Source: Nitrospirota bacterium (GTDB lineage Bacteria; Nitrospirota; UBA9217). From it: 6,429 nt of DNA. The stretch covers positions 1-6,429 of the forward strand of contig JAAXXJ010000175.1 of assembly GCA_013334545.1 (NCBI GenBank), given 5' to 3'. Below are positions 1 to 5,152 of this stretch, piece after piece (position 1 is the stretch's first letter; the number at the start of each line of letters is the position of its first letter). A program made the translations under genes and the position numbers. Below the pieces are notes generated by a model. That model had not been told where the DNA came from, ran no database searches, and saw nothing but the letters and a program-made list of their open reading frames with translations.

Positions 1-880
1 TCCAGCTCATCGACCAGATTGTCTGCGGTCTCGTTGCCGGTGAACGCGGTCGTGGGCACAATGCCCCAGGCAAGGCTTCCGCCGCGGCTGAAGAATTCCC
101 TGATCTCCCCGGGATAGAGCAGGACCCTGTCCAGGTAGCTGGAGGCGTCGAAGCTGACGATGTCCACACCGGTCCGGAACAGGAGGGGCCAGTCAGCATT
201 GCCGCAGCAATGGATGCCGGTGATGCCTCCCTCGTCATGGATCATGGCGATGATCTCGCGCAGTTTGTCCGCCACCATGACGGCTGAGAACGAGTACAGT
301 CCAGAACTGAGCGCGTACATGGCCGGGTCGTCGATAAAGATGATGACCGGCAGGCCGAACTGCTTCAGGACCCTAACCTGCCAGGCGGCTTTCATCGCAA
401 GCCCCTTGGTGATGGCGTCAAAGAGCATATCGTTGTAAGCGATGTCCTTGCCTGCTTGGTCCTTCACGGTTATGCCGAAGGTGAGGGGGCCCGTACAGTG
501 GCCTTTGAGGAATCGGGCGCGGGGAGGCAGGCTATTCTTCTTGAGAACGCCGACAAAGGCGTAGAAGCCCGCAGTGTACTCTTCTGATATTCCAAAGTGG
601 TCTACATCTTTTGCCAGGTATAGCTCGTAGAATCGCTCAAGGTCGGCCGCCAGGTCCTGTGACGTGTCGAACCATATCCGTTCATTTGTCCGGTCAACCA
701 TGACTGCCGGAAAACCTTCGCTGTACTGAGCGCAGAAGTGCTCCAGGAACGACCTCTGCGGGAGCTGCGGCCAGATCGGAGCTTCGGGGAGGTAGTGGAG
801 GGCCAGTCATGTTGCCTTATCCGGATCAATGAGGGGGGGCTGCCGATGCCGGTTGCGATGCTGTTGAATGCAGGGGACAC
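1..880 (-). pseudogene. UroD/MetE-like (cobalamin-independent methionine synthase-like) methyltransferase; disrupted near the N-terminus, C-terminus outside window
   Basis: Reading the minus strand from a GTG at 880 gives MSPAFNSIATGIGS, the usual N-terminus of this family (normally GIGSLPH-DP). The frame is then lost at a C7 run (833-839). One frame over, the protein continues as LIDPDKAT, meets a TGA (807-809), and goes on uninterrupted to the window edge through LALHYLPEAPIWPQLP, FLEHFCAQYSEGFP, KGHCTGPLTFGITV, GIHCCGNADW and AWGIVPTTAF. The H-x-C pair in HCC (codons at 204-212) matches the zinc site of MetE and MtaA/MtbA-type methyltransferases. About 293 residues are visible, and I recall family members at roughly 340. 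The family has a TIM-barrel fold and likely transfers methyl groups via a thiol or corrinoid; the substrate is unknown. The intact promoter, RBS and long conserved body argue for recent inactivation or sequence error in a short stretch. Family assignment is confident; whether the gene is really broken is not. Confidence 0.75.
807..839 (-). other. lesion cluster: C7 homopolymer frameshift plus in-frame TGA in the UroD-like gene
   Basis: The start codon at 880 and the conserved body (for example the ATG codon at 699-701) lie in different frames, and one base is missing between them. The natural breakpoint is the run of seven C on the coding strand (833-839), just where GIGSLPH should pass into DPDKA. 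Restoring one base still leaves the TGA at 807-809, so at least two changes are needed to recover the gene. A single C-to-T change of CGA (Arg) would explain the stop. Confidence 0.75.
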
Positions 881-890
881 TGATAAGGTT

Positions 891-896
891 CTCCTT
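891..896 (-). promoter_or_regulatory. ribosome binding site AAGGAG for the UroD-like gene
   Basis: A perfect AAGGAG on the minus strand stands 10 bases before the GTG at 880. This fixes the start codon and shows that the initiation signals of the disrupted gene are still intact. Confidence 0.6.
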
Positions 897-909
897 GAAA
901 TGATGATTC

Positions 910-939
910 ATTATATAAGGACGGAGAACGAAAAGACAA
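910..939 (-). promoter_or_regulatory. sigma-70-type promoter for the UroD-like gene
   Basis: On the minus strand there is a TTGTCT -35 box (939-934), an 18-base spacer and a perfect TATAAT -10 box (915-910). Transcription would begin near 903, giving a leader of about 23 bases that contains the AAGGAG site. This is one of the cleanest promoter matches in the window. Confidence 0.6.
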
Positions 940-1065
940 CGGCAATCGTTTCTTCAAGATCGATGGCCCTCCTCCCGTCGCTTAACCCAATCGGAGCCCC
1001 TGTTGATCGCCGGTGATCTTTTATGCCTTTTCATCCTGGCATATTGATTTCCCTGCGCAACGTAC

Positions 1066-1095
1066 TTGAAATATTTGCTATGCTTTCTTTATCAT
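1066..1095 (+). promoter_or_regulatory. putative promoter of the quinone oxidoreductase gene
   Basis: TTGAAA (1066-1071) and TATCAT (1090-1095) are separated by 18 bases, each one mismatch from the sigma-70 consensus. The predicted start of transcription is near 1102, about 33 bases before the ATG. A GAGGAGG ribosome binding site at 1121-1127 lies 7 bases before the start codon. The promoter is divergent from that of the UroD-like gene; no obvious shared operator was found between them. Confidence 0.5.
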
Positions 1096-1134
1096 GATGC
1101 ACGCGATAAGATCAGCATATGAGGAGGAACGGCC

Positions 1135-2109
1135 ATGAAAGCGATCAAAATATCGAACTATGGCGATGCAGGCGTCCTGCAGCTTACGGACAGGGAGCCG
1201 AAACCTGTTCCCGCGAAAGGCCAGATCCTCGTGAAGATCCATGCGGCAGGCGTGAATTTCGTTGATATTTACCAGCGGCGCGGGACCTATCCGGTACAGC
1301 TGCCCTTCATTCCCGGGCTGGAAGCGTCAGGCGTGGTGGAGGCGCTGGGGCCGGGAGCGAAAGGGTTCCGCGTCGGCGACCGGGTCGCATATACCGGACA
1401 CCTCGGGAGCTACAGCGAGTACACGGCGATCGACGCAGACCGGCTGATCAGACTGCCGGAGGAGCTGTCCATTGAACAGGGGACGGCGTTCCCGCTGCAG
1501 GGAATGACGGCGCACTACCTTCTCCATGATTTCCGCAAGCTGAAAAAGGGGGACACGGTCCTGGTCCACGCTGCAGCAGGCGGAGTAGGGCTCCTTCTGG
1601 TGCAGTGGCTGAAGCATCTCGGCGCCCGGGTCATCGGAACGGTCTCCACGGAGGAGAAGGCCGTGACGGTGAAAAAGGCGGGCGCCAAACACGTGATCCT
1701 TTATACGCAGCAGGATTTTGTGAGCGAGGTGAAGCGTCTTACGGACGGCCGGGGCGCGGACCTCATCATCGACGGCGTGGGGAAGAGCACGTTCACCGGA
1801 GACCTGGAGGCAGCAGCGGTCCATGGCCATATTGTTCTCTTCGGCTCTGCCAGCGGTCCCGCGGATCCCTTTGTCCCGAACAAGCTCGGGGCGAGGTCCA
1901 TCAGAATATCCGGCGGCAGTCTGGGAAACCATATTGCGACACGTGAGGACCTGGCCCGCCGCTCAAGGGCGGTCCTCGGCGCGATCAAGCAGCGGTGGTT
2001 GAGGCTGCGCATCGACCATGTCCTGCCGCTGGCCGAGGCCGGGAACGCGCACCGCATGCTTGAGGGCCGGCAGACCATGGGCAAGATCGTGCTGAAGGTG
2101 GTCGACTGA
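1135..2109 (+). CDS. qor: NAD(P)H:quinone oxidoreductase, zeta-crystallin-like MDR family (324 aa)
   Basis: A cytoplasmic zinc-independent member of the medium-chain dehydrogenase/reductase superfamily, expected to reduce quinones or related electrophilic carbonyl compounds with NAD(P)H. The N-terminal GroES-like domain (about residues 1-120) carries AAGVNFVDIYQRRGTYP and LPFIPGLEASGVVE, typical of QOR. The Rossmann domain follows, with the glycine motif AAAGGVG at residues 146-152 and LQGMTAHYLL just before it. GTVSTEEK (168-175) lies where the cofactor 2'-phosphate is recognised. The zinc ligands of alcohol dehydrogenases are absent, as expected for QOR. The C-terminal MLEGRQTMGKIVLKV is the usual ending. 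Length matches the family (about 325). The start is supported by GAGGAGG at 1121-1127. It appears to be a single-gene unit with its own promoter and a possible terminator. The physiological substrate cannot be read from sequence. Confidence 0.92.
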   Translation: MKAIKISNYGDAGVLQLTDREPKPVPAKGQILVKIHAAGVNFVDIYQRRGTYPVQLPFIPGLEASGVVEALGPGAKGFRVGDRVAYTGHLGSYSEYTAIDADRLIRLPEELSIEQGTAFPLQGMTAHYLLHDFRKLKKGDTVLVHAAAGGVGLLLVQWLKHLGARVIGTVSTEEKAVTVKKAGAKHVILYTQQDFVSEVKRLTDGRGADLIIDGVGKSTFTGDLEAAAVHGHIVLFGSASGPADPFVPNKLGARSIRISGGSLGNHIATREDLARRSRAVLGAIKQRWLRLRIDHVLPLAEAGNAHRMLEGRQTMGKIVLKVVD

Positions 2110-2202
2110 GTATTATGGCAAGGACCGGCTCCCTGCAGCAGGCTGCGGGAATGGGATCGCTCCGGGATTGAAGGTCCGCTACGATGCAGAGAATAGCACG
2201 GC

Positions 2203-2228
2203 CTCCTGCGTCCCGTGGCGGAGTTTTT
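2203..2228 (+). terminator. possible rho-independent terminator after the quinone oxidoreductase gene
   Basis: CTCC and GC (2203-2209, with one bulged T at 2207) can pair with GCGGAG (2218-2223) around an 8-base loop, followed by five T (2224-2228). The stem is only six pairs with a bulge, so it is a weak candidate, but its position between two separately promoted genes fits. Confidence 0.4.
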
Positions 2229-2230
2229 CC

Positions 2231-2259
2231 TTTACTTGAATAAGGCATCCTGCTAGTAT
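2231..2259 (+). promoter_or_regulatory. putative extended -10 promoter of queF
   Basis: TTTACT (2231-2236), a 17-base spacer and TAGTAT (2254-2259) preceded by TG at 2251-2252 form an extended -10 promoter. The -10 box ends only 7 bases before the queF ATG at 2267, so transcription would begin at or next to the start codon and the mRNA would be leaderless or nearly so. No Shine-Dalgarno sequence lies in the bases before the ATG, which are six C. Confidence 0.4.
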
Positions 2260-2266
2260 TCCCCCC

Positions 2267-2626
2267 ATGAAATACGGTGCCAAGTCCATCAAGCAGGCAG
2301 CGCTGGAGATCTGGGACAATCCGAACCCGGACCGCGACTACACGATTGAGATATCCTATCCCGAGTTCACCTGCCTCTGCCCGCGGTCGGGCTATCCGGA
2401 TTTCGCCACGATCAATATCACCTATGTGCCCAACAGGAAGATCGTCGAGTTGAAGGCGCTGAAGCTCTGGCTGAACGGGTTCCGCGACCAGAGCATCTCC
2501 CACGAGGCTGTGACCAACCTGATCTTTGACGCGCTGAAAAAGAGCCTCAAGCCTCGCTCCCTTGAAGTGACCGGCGACTTCAATGTGCGGGGCAATGTGA
2601 AGACCGTGATACGGGTCACGTTATAG
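2267..2626 (+). CDS. queF: NADPH-dependent 7-cyano-7-deazaguanine reductase QueF, short single-domain form (119 aa)
   Basis: QueF reduces the nitrile of preQ0 to the amine preQ1 with two NADPH, a late cytoplasmic step of queuosine tRNA modification. The signature is complete: PEFTCLCPRSGYPDFATI holds the catalytic Cys38 (of LCP) and Asp45; ELKALKLWL (61-69) is the QueF family motif with Glu61; and SISHE supplies His79 and Glu80, the preQ0-binding pair. The length fits the compact B. subtilis-type (unimodular) form rather than the double-length E. coli type, and its N-terminus is shorter than in B. subtilis. Cys36 precedes the catalytic cysteine by two residues, where B. subtilis has Ser. No other queuosine gene is in the window and no preQ1 riboswitch was seen upstream. 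Translation appears to lack a Shine-Dalgarno site (see promoter entry). Confidence 0.95.
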   Translation: MKYGAKSIKQAALEIWDNPNPDRDYTIEISYPEFTCLCPRSGYPDFATINITYVPNRKIVELKALKLWLNGFRDQSISHEAVTNLIFDALKKSLKPRSLEVTGDFNVRGNVKTVIRVTL

Positions 2627-2689
2627 TCCTCTCGTCCATGCCGCGCGTTCGTGCCGGCGCTGCTGCAAGGCGCAACCTTATGAAATCCC

Positions 2690-2718
2690 TTGACTAATCC
2701 CGGCCCCCGTGATATGAA
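2690..2718 (+). promoter_or_regulatory. putative promoter of the HtrA-type protease gene
   Basis: TTGACT (2690-2695) and TATGAA (2713-2718) are separated by 17 bases. Transcription would start near 2725, and a GGAGGT ribosome binding site at 2735-2740 lies 5 bases before the ATG. A sigma-E-like element might have been expected for an envelope-stress protease; the match here is to the housekeeping consensus. Confidence 0.45.
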
Positions 2719-2745
2719 GTTTACACTTCCGTTCGGAGGTCCTTC

Positions 2746-3807
2746 ATGAGGTCCCGGTCAATCATCCACCTGTACGCGTTCGTCCTCATGCTCCTGCCAG
2801 CCGCAGCGCCGGCCGTGACCGCTCCGGAGTCGTTTGCACCGCTGGTGAAGGCGCACAAGGCGTCGGTGGTCAACATCTCCACTCGTCAGGTCATCAAAGT
2901 GAAGCAGCCGTCGCCCTTCGGTGACCCGCAGATGGACCAGTTCTTTTACCGGTTCTTCGGCGGCCAGCAGCCCCCGAGGGAGCAGGTGCGCCAGAGCCTG
3001 GGGTCCGGCTTCGTGATCAGCGCCGATGGGTACATCCTGACCAACAACCACGTCGTGGACCAGGCGTCGGACATCAGAGTGTCCTTTGATGACGGCCGTG
3101 TCCTCGAGGCGAAGCTCATCGGCAGGTCGCCGGAGATCGACATCGCCCTGATCAAGGTCGAGGCAACTGGACTGCAGGCCGTGACGCTCGGCAACTCGGA
3201 CGCTCTGGAAGTGGGGGACTGGGTCATGGCCATCGGGAACCCCTTCGGCCTGTCCCAGACCGTGACCAAGGGCATCGTATCGGCGAAGGGCCGGGTCATC
3301 GGCGCGGGCCCCTATGACGACCTTATCCAGACCGACGCGGCCATCAACCCCGGGAACAGCGGCGGGCCATTGTTCAATACTTCGGGTCAGGTGGTGGGGA
3401 TCAACACCATGATCCTGGCCAAGGGTCAGAACCTCGGCTTTGCCGTCCCGATGAACATGGTGAAGGACGTGCTTCCGTCACTCAAGGAAAAGGGCCGGCC
3501 CGACCTCGGGTGGCTGGGGGTTGATGCACAGGCTGTGACGCCGGAGATCGCTGAGGCCCTGGGCATGCCCGATCCCATCGGCGCAATCGTCAGGTCAGTC
3601 ACCAAGGGCGGCCCGGCGGACAAGGCGGGGCTGCTCCGGGGGGACGTGATCATCGAACTTGACGGAAAAAAGATCCTGAGCCCCGCCGAACTTCCCCGGA
3701 TGATCGCCTTCGGCCACATCGGCAAGACCGTGACGTTCAAGGTGAGCCGTCAGGGCAAGACCATCGAGATCAAGGTTGTGGTCGAAAAAAGACCGGAGAA
3801 GAGCTGA
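2746..3807 (+). CDS. htrA: HtrA/DegP-family periplasmic serine protease with one PDZ domain (353 aa)
   Basis: A secreted trypsin-fold protease/chaperone that degrades or refolds damaged envelope proteins. Residues 1 to about 26 form a signal peptide: a basic MRSRS start, a hydrophobic core LYAFVLMLLPAAAPA and A-x-A cleavage options near APA or VTA. The protease domain follows, with a Phe/Gln-rich LA-type loop (about 55-82) as in DegP/DegQ. The catalytic triad is intact: His102 in TNNHVV, Asp132 in EIDIALIK and Ser205 in NPGNSGGP. One PDZ domain spans about 255-345 (LGWLGV, GPADKAGLLRGDVI). DegP and DegQ have two PDZ domains and about 450-475 residues. This protein has DegS-like architecture and length, but its N-terminus looks cleavable rather than a lasting membrane anchor. 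It has its own promoter and a GGAGGT ribosome binding site. The gene sits upstream of tatAC, separated by a repeat-bearing gap of about 115 bases. Confidence 0.95.
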   Translation: MRSRSIIHLYAFVLMLLPAAAPAVTAPESFAPLVKAHKASVVNISTRQVIKVKQPSPFGDPQMDQFFYRFFGGQQPPREQVRQSLGSGFVISADGYILTNNHVVDQASDIRVSFDDGRVLEAKLIGRSPEIDIALIKVEATGLQAVTLGNSDALEVGDWVMAIGNPFGLSQTVTKGIVSAKGRVIGAGPYDDLIQTDAAINPGNSGGPLFNTSGQVVGINTMILAKGQNLGFAVPMNMVKDVLPSLKEKGRPDLGWLGVDAQAVTPEIAEALGMPDPIGAIVRSVTKGGPADKAGLLRGDVIIELDGKKILSPAELPRMIAFGHIGKTVTFKVSRQGKTIEIKVVVEKRPEKS

Positions 3808-3840
3808 GTTCGGAGTCGAGAGTTCGTAGTGCAGAGGAGA
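3806..3840. repeat. degenerate heptanucleotide tandem repeat directly after htrA
   Basis: Starting within the htrA stop codon, the sequence reads as five 7-base units: GAGTTCG, GAGTCGA, GAGTTCG, TAGTGCA, GAGGAGA. Units 1 and 3 are identical; the others drift. On the opposite strand, one frame reads ELSTPNSALLRS, the kind of low-complexity peptide such intergenic repeats often produce in spurious open frames. A related 7-base-period repeat follows tatC. Confidence 0.55.
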
Positions 3841-3909
3841 GAAGGCACCGAACGAGGTGTGCCTGCATTCCATGCCGCGCTTCACACGCGACGCTCCTCA
3901 CGTTTAAAA

Positions 3910-3915
3910 AAGGAG
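3910..3915 (+). promoter_or_regulatory. ribosome binding site AAGGAG that decides the tatA start
   Basis: AAGGAG is only 1 base from the first ATG (3917) but 7 bases from the second ATG (3923). Normal spacing selects 3923, and this yields MFGLGLPELIVI, the standard TatA N-terminus. Confidence 0.75.
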
Positions 3916-3922
3916 TATGGCT

Positions 3923-4243
3923 ATGTTTGGTCTTGGATTGCCGGAACTGATCGTCATCTTCGTGATCGCCCTCGTGGTGTTCGGTCCGAAGAAGCTGCCC
4001 GAGCTGGGCAAGGCGCTGGGAAAGGGCCTCGCCGAGTTCAAGCGGGCGACCGAAGAGGTAAAGGAGACCATTGAGACCGAGGTGCGGGCAGCAGAGAGCA
4101 CGATCGACGTCAAGAAGCTGAAAGAGGACATCGAAGGCAAAGAGGCCGCCCTGAAGGCCGCCGGGCCCCCCCCTGTCGCCGGCAGTGAGACGGGAGCGCA
4201 GGCTGAAAAGGAGAAGGGAACGGATGCCTACGGCAAATCCTGA
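3923..4243 (+). CDS. tatA: Sec-independent (twin-arginine) translocase subunit TatA (106 aa)
   Basis: TatA is a small inner-membrane protein that oligomerises at TatC to let folded, twin-arginine-signal proteins cross the membrane. A single transmembrane helix (about residues 7-20, PELIVIFVIALVVF) is followed by the FGP hinge (20-22), an amphipathic helix (KKLPELGKALGKGLAEFKRA) and a long charged, coiled-coil-like tail rich in Glu, Lys and Ala. Residue 8 is Glu, as in many bacterial TatA proteins outside enterobacteria and as in TatB. No separate tatB lies nearby, so this protein may serve both roles, as in minimal TatAC systems. The upstream ATG at 3917 would add only Met-Ala and sits too close to the RBS. 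The tail contains a C8 run (4166-4173). The 3' end overlaps tatC by 20 bases, which points to coupled translation. No convincing promoter was found directly upstream. Confidence 0.93.
   Translation: MFGLGLPELIVIFVIALVVFGPKKLPELGKALGKGLAEFKRATEEVKETIETEVRAAESTIDVKKLKEDIEGKEAALKAAGPPPVAGSETGAQAEKEKGTDAYGKS
4208..4213 (+). promoter_or_regulatory. ribosome binding site AAGGAG for tatC inside the end of tatA
   Basis: AAGGAG lies 10 bases before the ATG at 4224 and within the tatA coding sequence. It supports 4224 over the upstream in-frame GTG at 4185, whose extension would encode an implausible run of Arg and Lys. Confidence 0.55.
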
Positions 4244-5033
4244 AGAGAGCAAGATGTCCTTCTGGTCCCACCTCGATGAGCTCCGGAAGCGCATCGTCAA
4301 CGTGGCCATTGCCGTTGGCATCGGATTCGTGCTCTGTTTCGCCTATTCCGAGGAGATCCTCGGCTTGCTGCTGCTGCCGATGAACGCCACCGTCGCGTTC
4401 TCCCTGCATTTCCCCTTCGTTGCCTTCACCCCGAACAAGACCGTGCAAACGCTGCACTTTACCGCGCTTACCGAGCCCTTCATGTCGCACCTGAAGATCG
4501 GGTTCATTGCGGGCATCATGTTGATGGTCCCGGTCCTCCTGCGCCAGGTCTGGCTGTTCATTGCACCAGGCCTGCTGCCGCGGGAGCGCAAGTACGCGGG
4601 GCAGTTCGTCTTCTTCGCAACGATCTTCTTTGCCGTCGGAGTCTTGTTCTGCTTCTTCATCCTGCTCCCCATCGCGGTGCCGTTCCTTATCTCCTACAAG
4701 GCCGAGCACCTGACGCCGATCATCAAGATCGGCGACTATATCGACTTCACCCTCAAGTTCATGCTCGCTACAGGCGCAGTGTTCGAACTGCCGCTCATCA
4801 TGATCCTGCTCGGTCGCATGGGCATCATCAGCGTGGATTCGCTCACCAAGTTCCGCAAGTATGCCCTCCTCATCGCCTTCATCATCGGCGGCATCGTCAC
4901 GCCGACGCCCGACGCGTTCAACATGACCATCATGTCCATTCCCATCTATCTCCTGTACGAGATCGGCATTCTCGGCGTACGCATCCTCGGCAGGAAGAAG
5001 GACCCCGATTCGACGTCGCTGACGGAGATCTAA
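4224..5033 (+). CDS. tatC: Sec-independent (twin-arginine) translocase subunit TatC (269 aa)
   Basis: TatC is the six-helix inner-membrane receptor that recognises twin-arginine signal peptides and recruits TatA. The cytoplasmic N-terminal signal-recognition motif is present as SHLDELRKR (residues 16-24). The first helix (about 25-42) is followed by a periplasmic region containing TEPFMSHLKIGF, then the conserved block VPVLLRQVWLFIAPGLLPRE (helix 2 and the following cytoplasmic loop). TGAVFELPLIMILLGRMGI carries Glu188, equivalent to the intramembrane Glu170 of E. coli. TPTPDAFNMT and SIPIYLLYEIGI form the C-terminal helices. Length is normal (about 250-270). The start at 4224 follows AAGGAG; a second in-frame ATG at 4254 (MSFWSHLDEL) is possible and would remove ten residues of no conserved function. 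The 20-base overlap with tatA implies one transcript. The gene is followed by a heptamer repeat. Confidence 0.95.
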   Translation: MPTANPEESKMSFWSHLDELRKRIVNVAIAVGIGFVLCFAYSEEILGLLLLPMNATVAFSLHFPFVAFTPNKTVQTLHFTALTEPFMSHLKIGFIAGIMLMVPVLLRQVWLFIAPGLLPRERKYAGQFVFFATIFFAVGVLFCFFILLPIAVPFLISYKAEHLTPIIKIGDYIDFTLKFMLATGAVFELPLIMILLGRMGIISVDSLTKFRKYALLIAFIIGGIVTPTPDAFNMTIMSIPIYLLYEIGILGVRILGRKKDPDSTSLTEI

Positions 5034-5037
5034 CACG

Positions 5038-5065
5038 TGCGGAATGCGGAATGCGGAGCGCGGAA
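5038..5065. repeat. heptanucleotide tandem repeat (four TGCGGAA-type units) directly after tatC
   Basis: Four consecutive 7-base units begin 5 bases after the tatC stop: TGCGGAA, TGCGGAA, TGCGGAG, CGCGGAA. The first two are identical and the others differ by one base each. The opposite strand reads as RSAFRIPH-type peptide, a recognisable low-complexity signature of intergenic repeats in GC-rich bacterial genomes. It resembles the 7-base-period tract after htrA in period and placement but has a different unit. Confidence 0.8.
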
Positions 5066-5113
5066 TCAAGACCGTTCTTCACCCGGCAGAGTCGCCCCGC
5101 CCATTTTTCGACC

Positions 5114-5143
5114 TGTCTATCTGTATGCATCCGTGGCGGAAAG
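5114..5143. repeat. possible second intergenic repeat remnant upstream of mobB
   Basis: Translated forward, this stretch reads CLSVCIRGGK, a peptide type I recognise from spurious open frames over dispersed intergenic repeats rather than from real protein families. It lies between the TGCGGAA tract and the mobB start. There is only one copy in the window, so this rests on recollection and is tentative. Confidence 0.3.
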
Positions 5144-5152
5144 AGTGAATTC

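Noticed and set aside
807..809. TGA as a selenocysteine codon in the UroD-like gene
   Set aside because: It falls outside the zinc or catalytic motifs, in a helix region where homologs carry ordinary residues, and a frameshift lies just beside it. Damage or error is simpler.
602..880. 92 aa minus-strand open frame as an independent small gene
   Set aside because: Only its first 14 or so residues (MSPAFNSIATGIGS) are meaningful. The rest is the out-of-frame continuation of the UroD-like gene past the C7 frameshift.
738..1016. 92 aa plus-strand open frame across the divergent promoter region
   Set aside because: It runs antisense through the N-terminus of the UroD-like gene and its promoter, with no recognisable family.
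1003..1034. GATC/GATC mini-hairpin followed by T-rich sequence in the divergent region
   Set aside because: The stem is only four to five pairs and there is no plus-strand gene upstream for it to terminate.
1327..1932. 201 aa minus-strand open frame opposite the quinone oxidoreductase gene
   Set aside because: It is antisense to a fully conserved MDR gene, with no RBS or recognisable domain.
2110..2266. preQ1 riboswitch upstream of queF
   Set aside because: No preQ1-type hairpin with the A-rich tail could be found, and the inferred transcript starts at the ATG, leaving no leader.
3844..3863. GGCAC/GTGCC hairpin between htrA and tatA as a terminator
   Set aside because: The stem is five pairs with a 10-base loop and no T run follows, so it is not a convincing terminator.
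3881..3909. TTCACA plus TTTAAA/TTAAAA as a tatA promoter
   Set aside because: Transcription would begin at or beyond the AAGGAG site and lose the RBS, and the -10 match is poor. The tatAC promoter remains unidentified; read-through from htrA is possible.
4110..5069. Long (319 aa) minus-strand open frame opposite tatC
   Set aside because: It is antisense to an unmistakable tatC, has a composition dominated by Glu, Asp, Arg and His typical of shadow frames in GC-rich genes, and begins inside the TGCGGAA repeat (IPRSAFRIPH).
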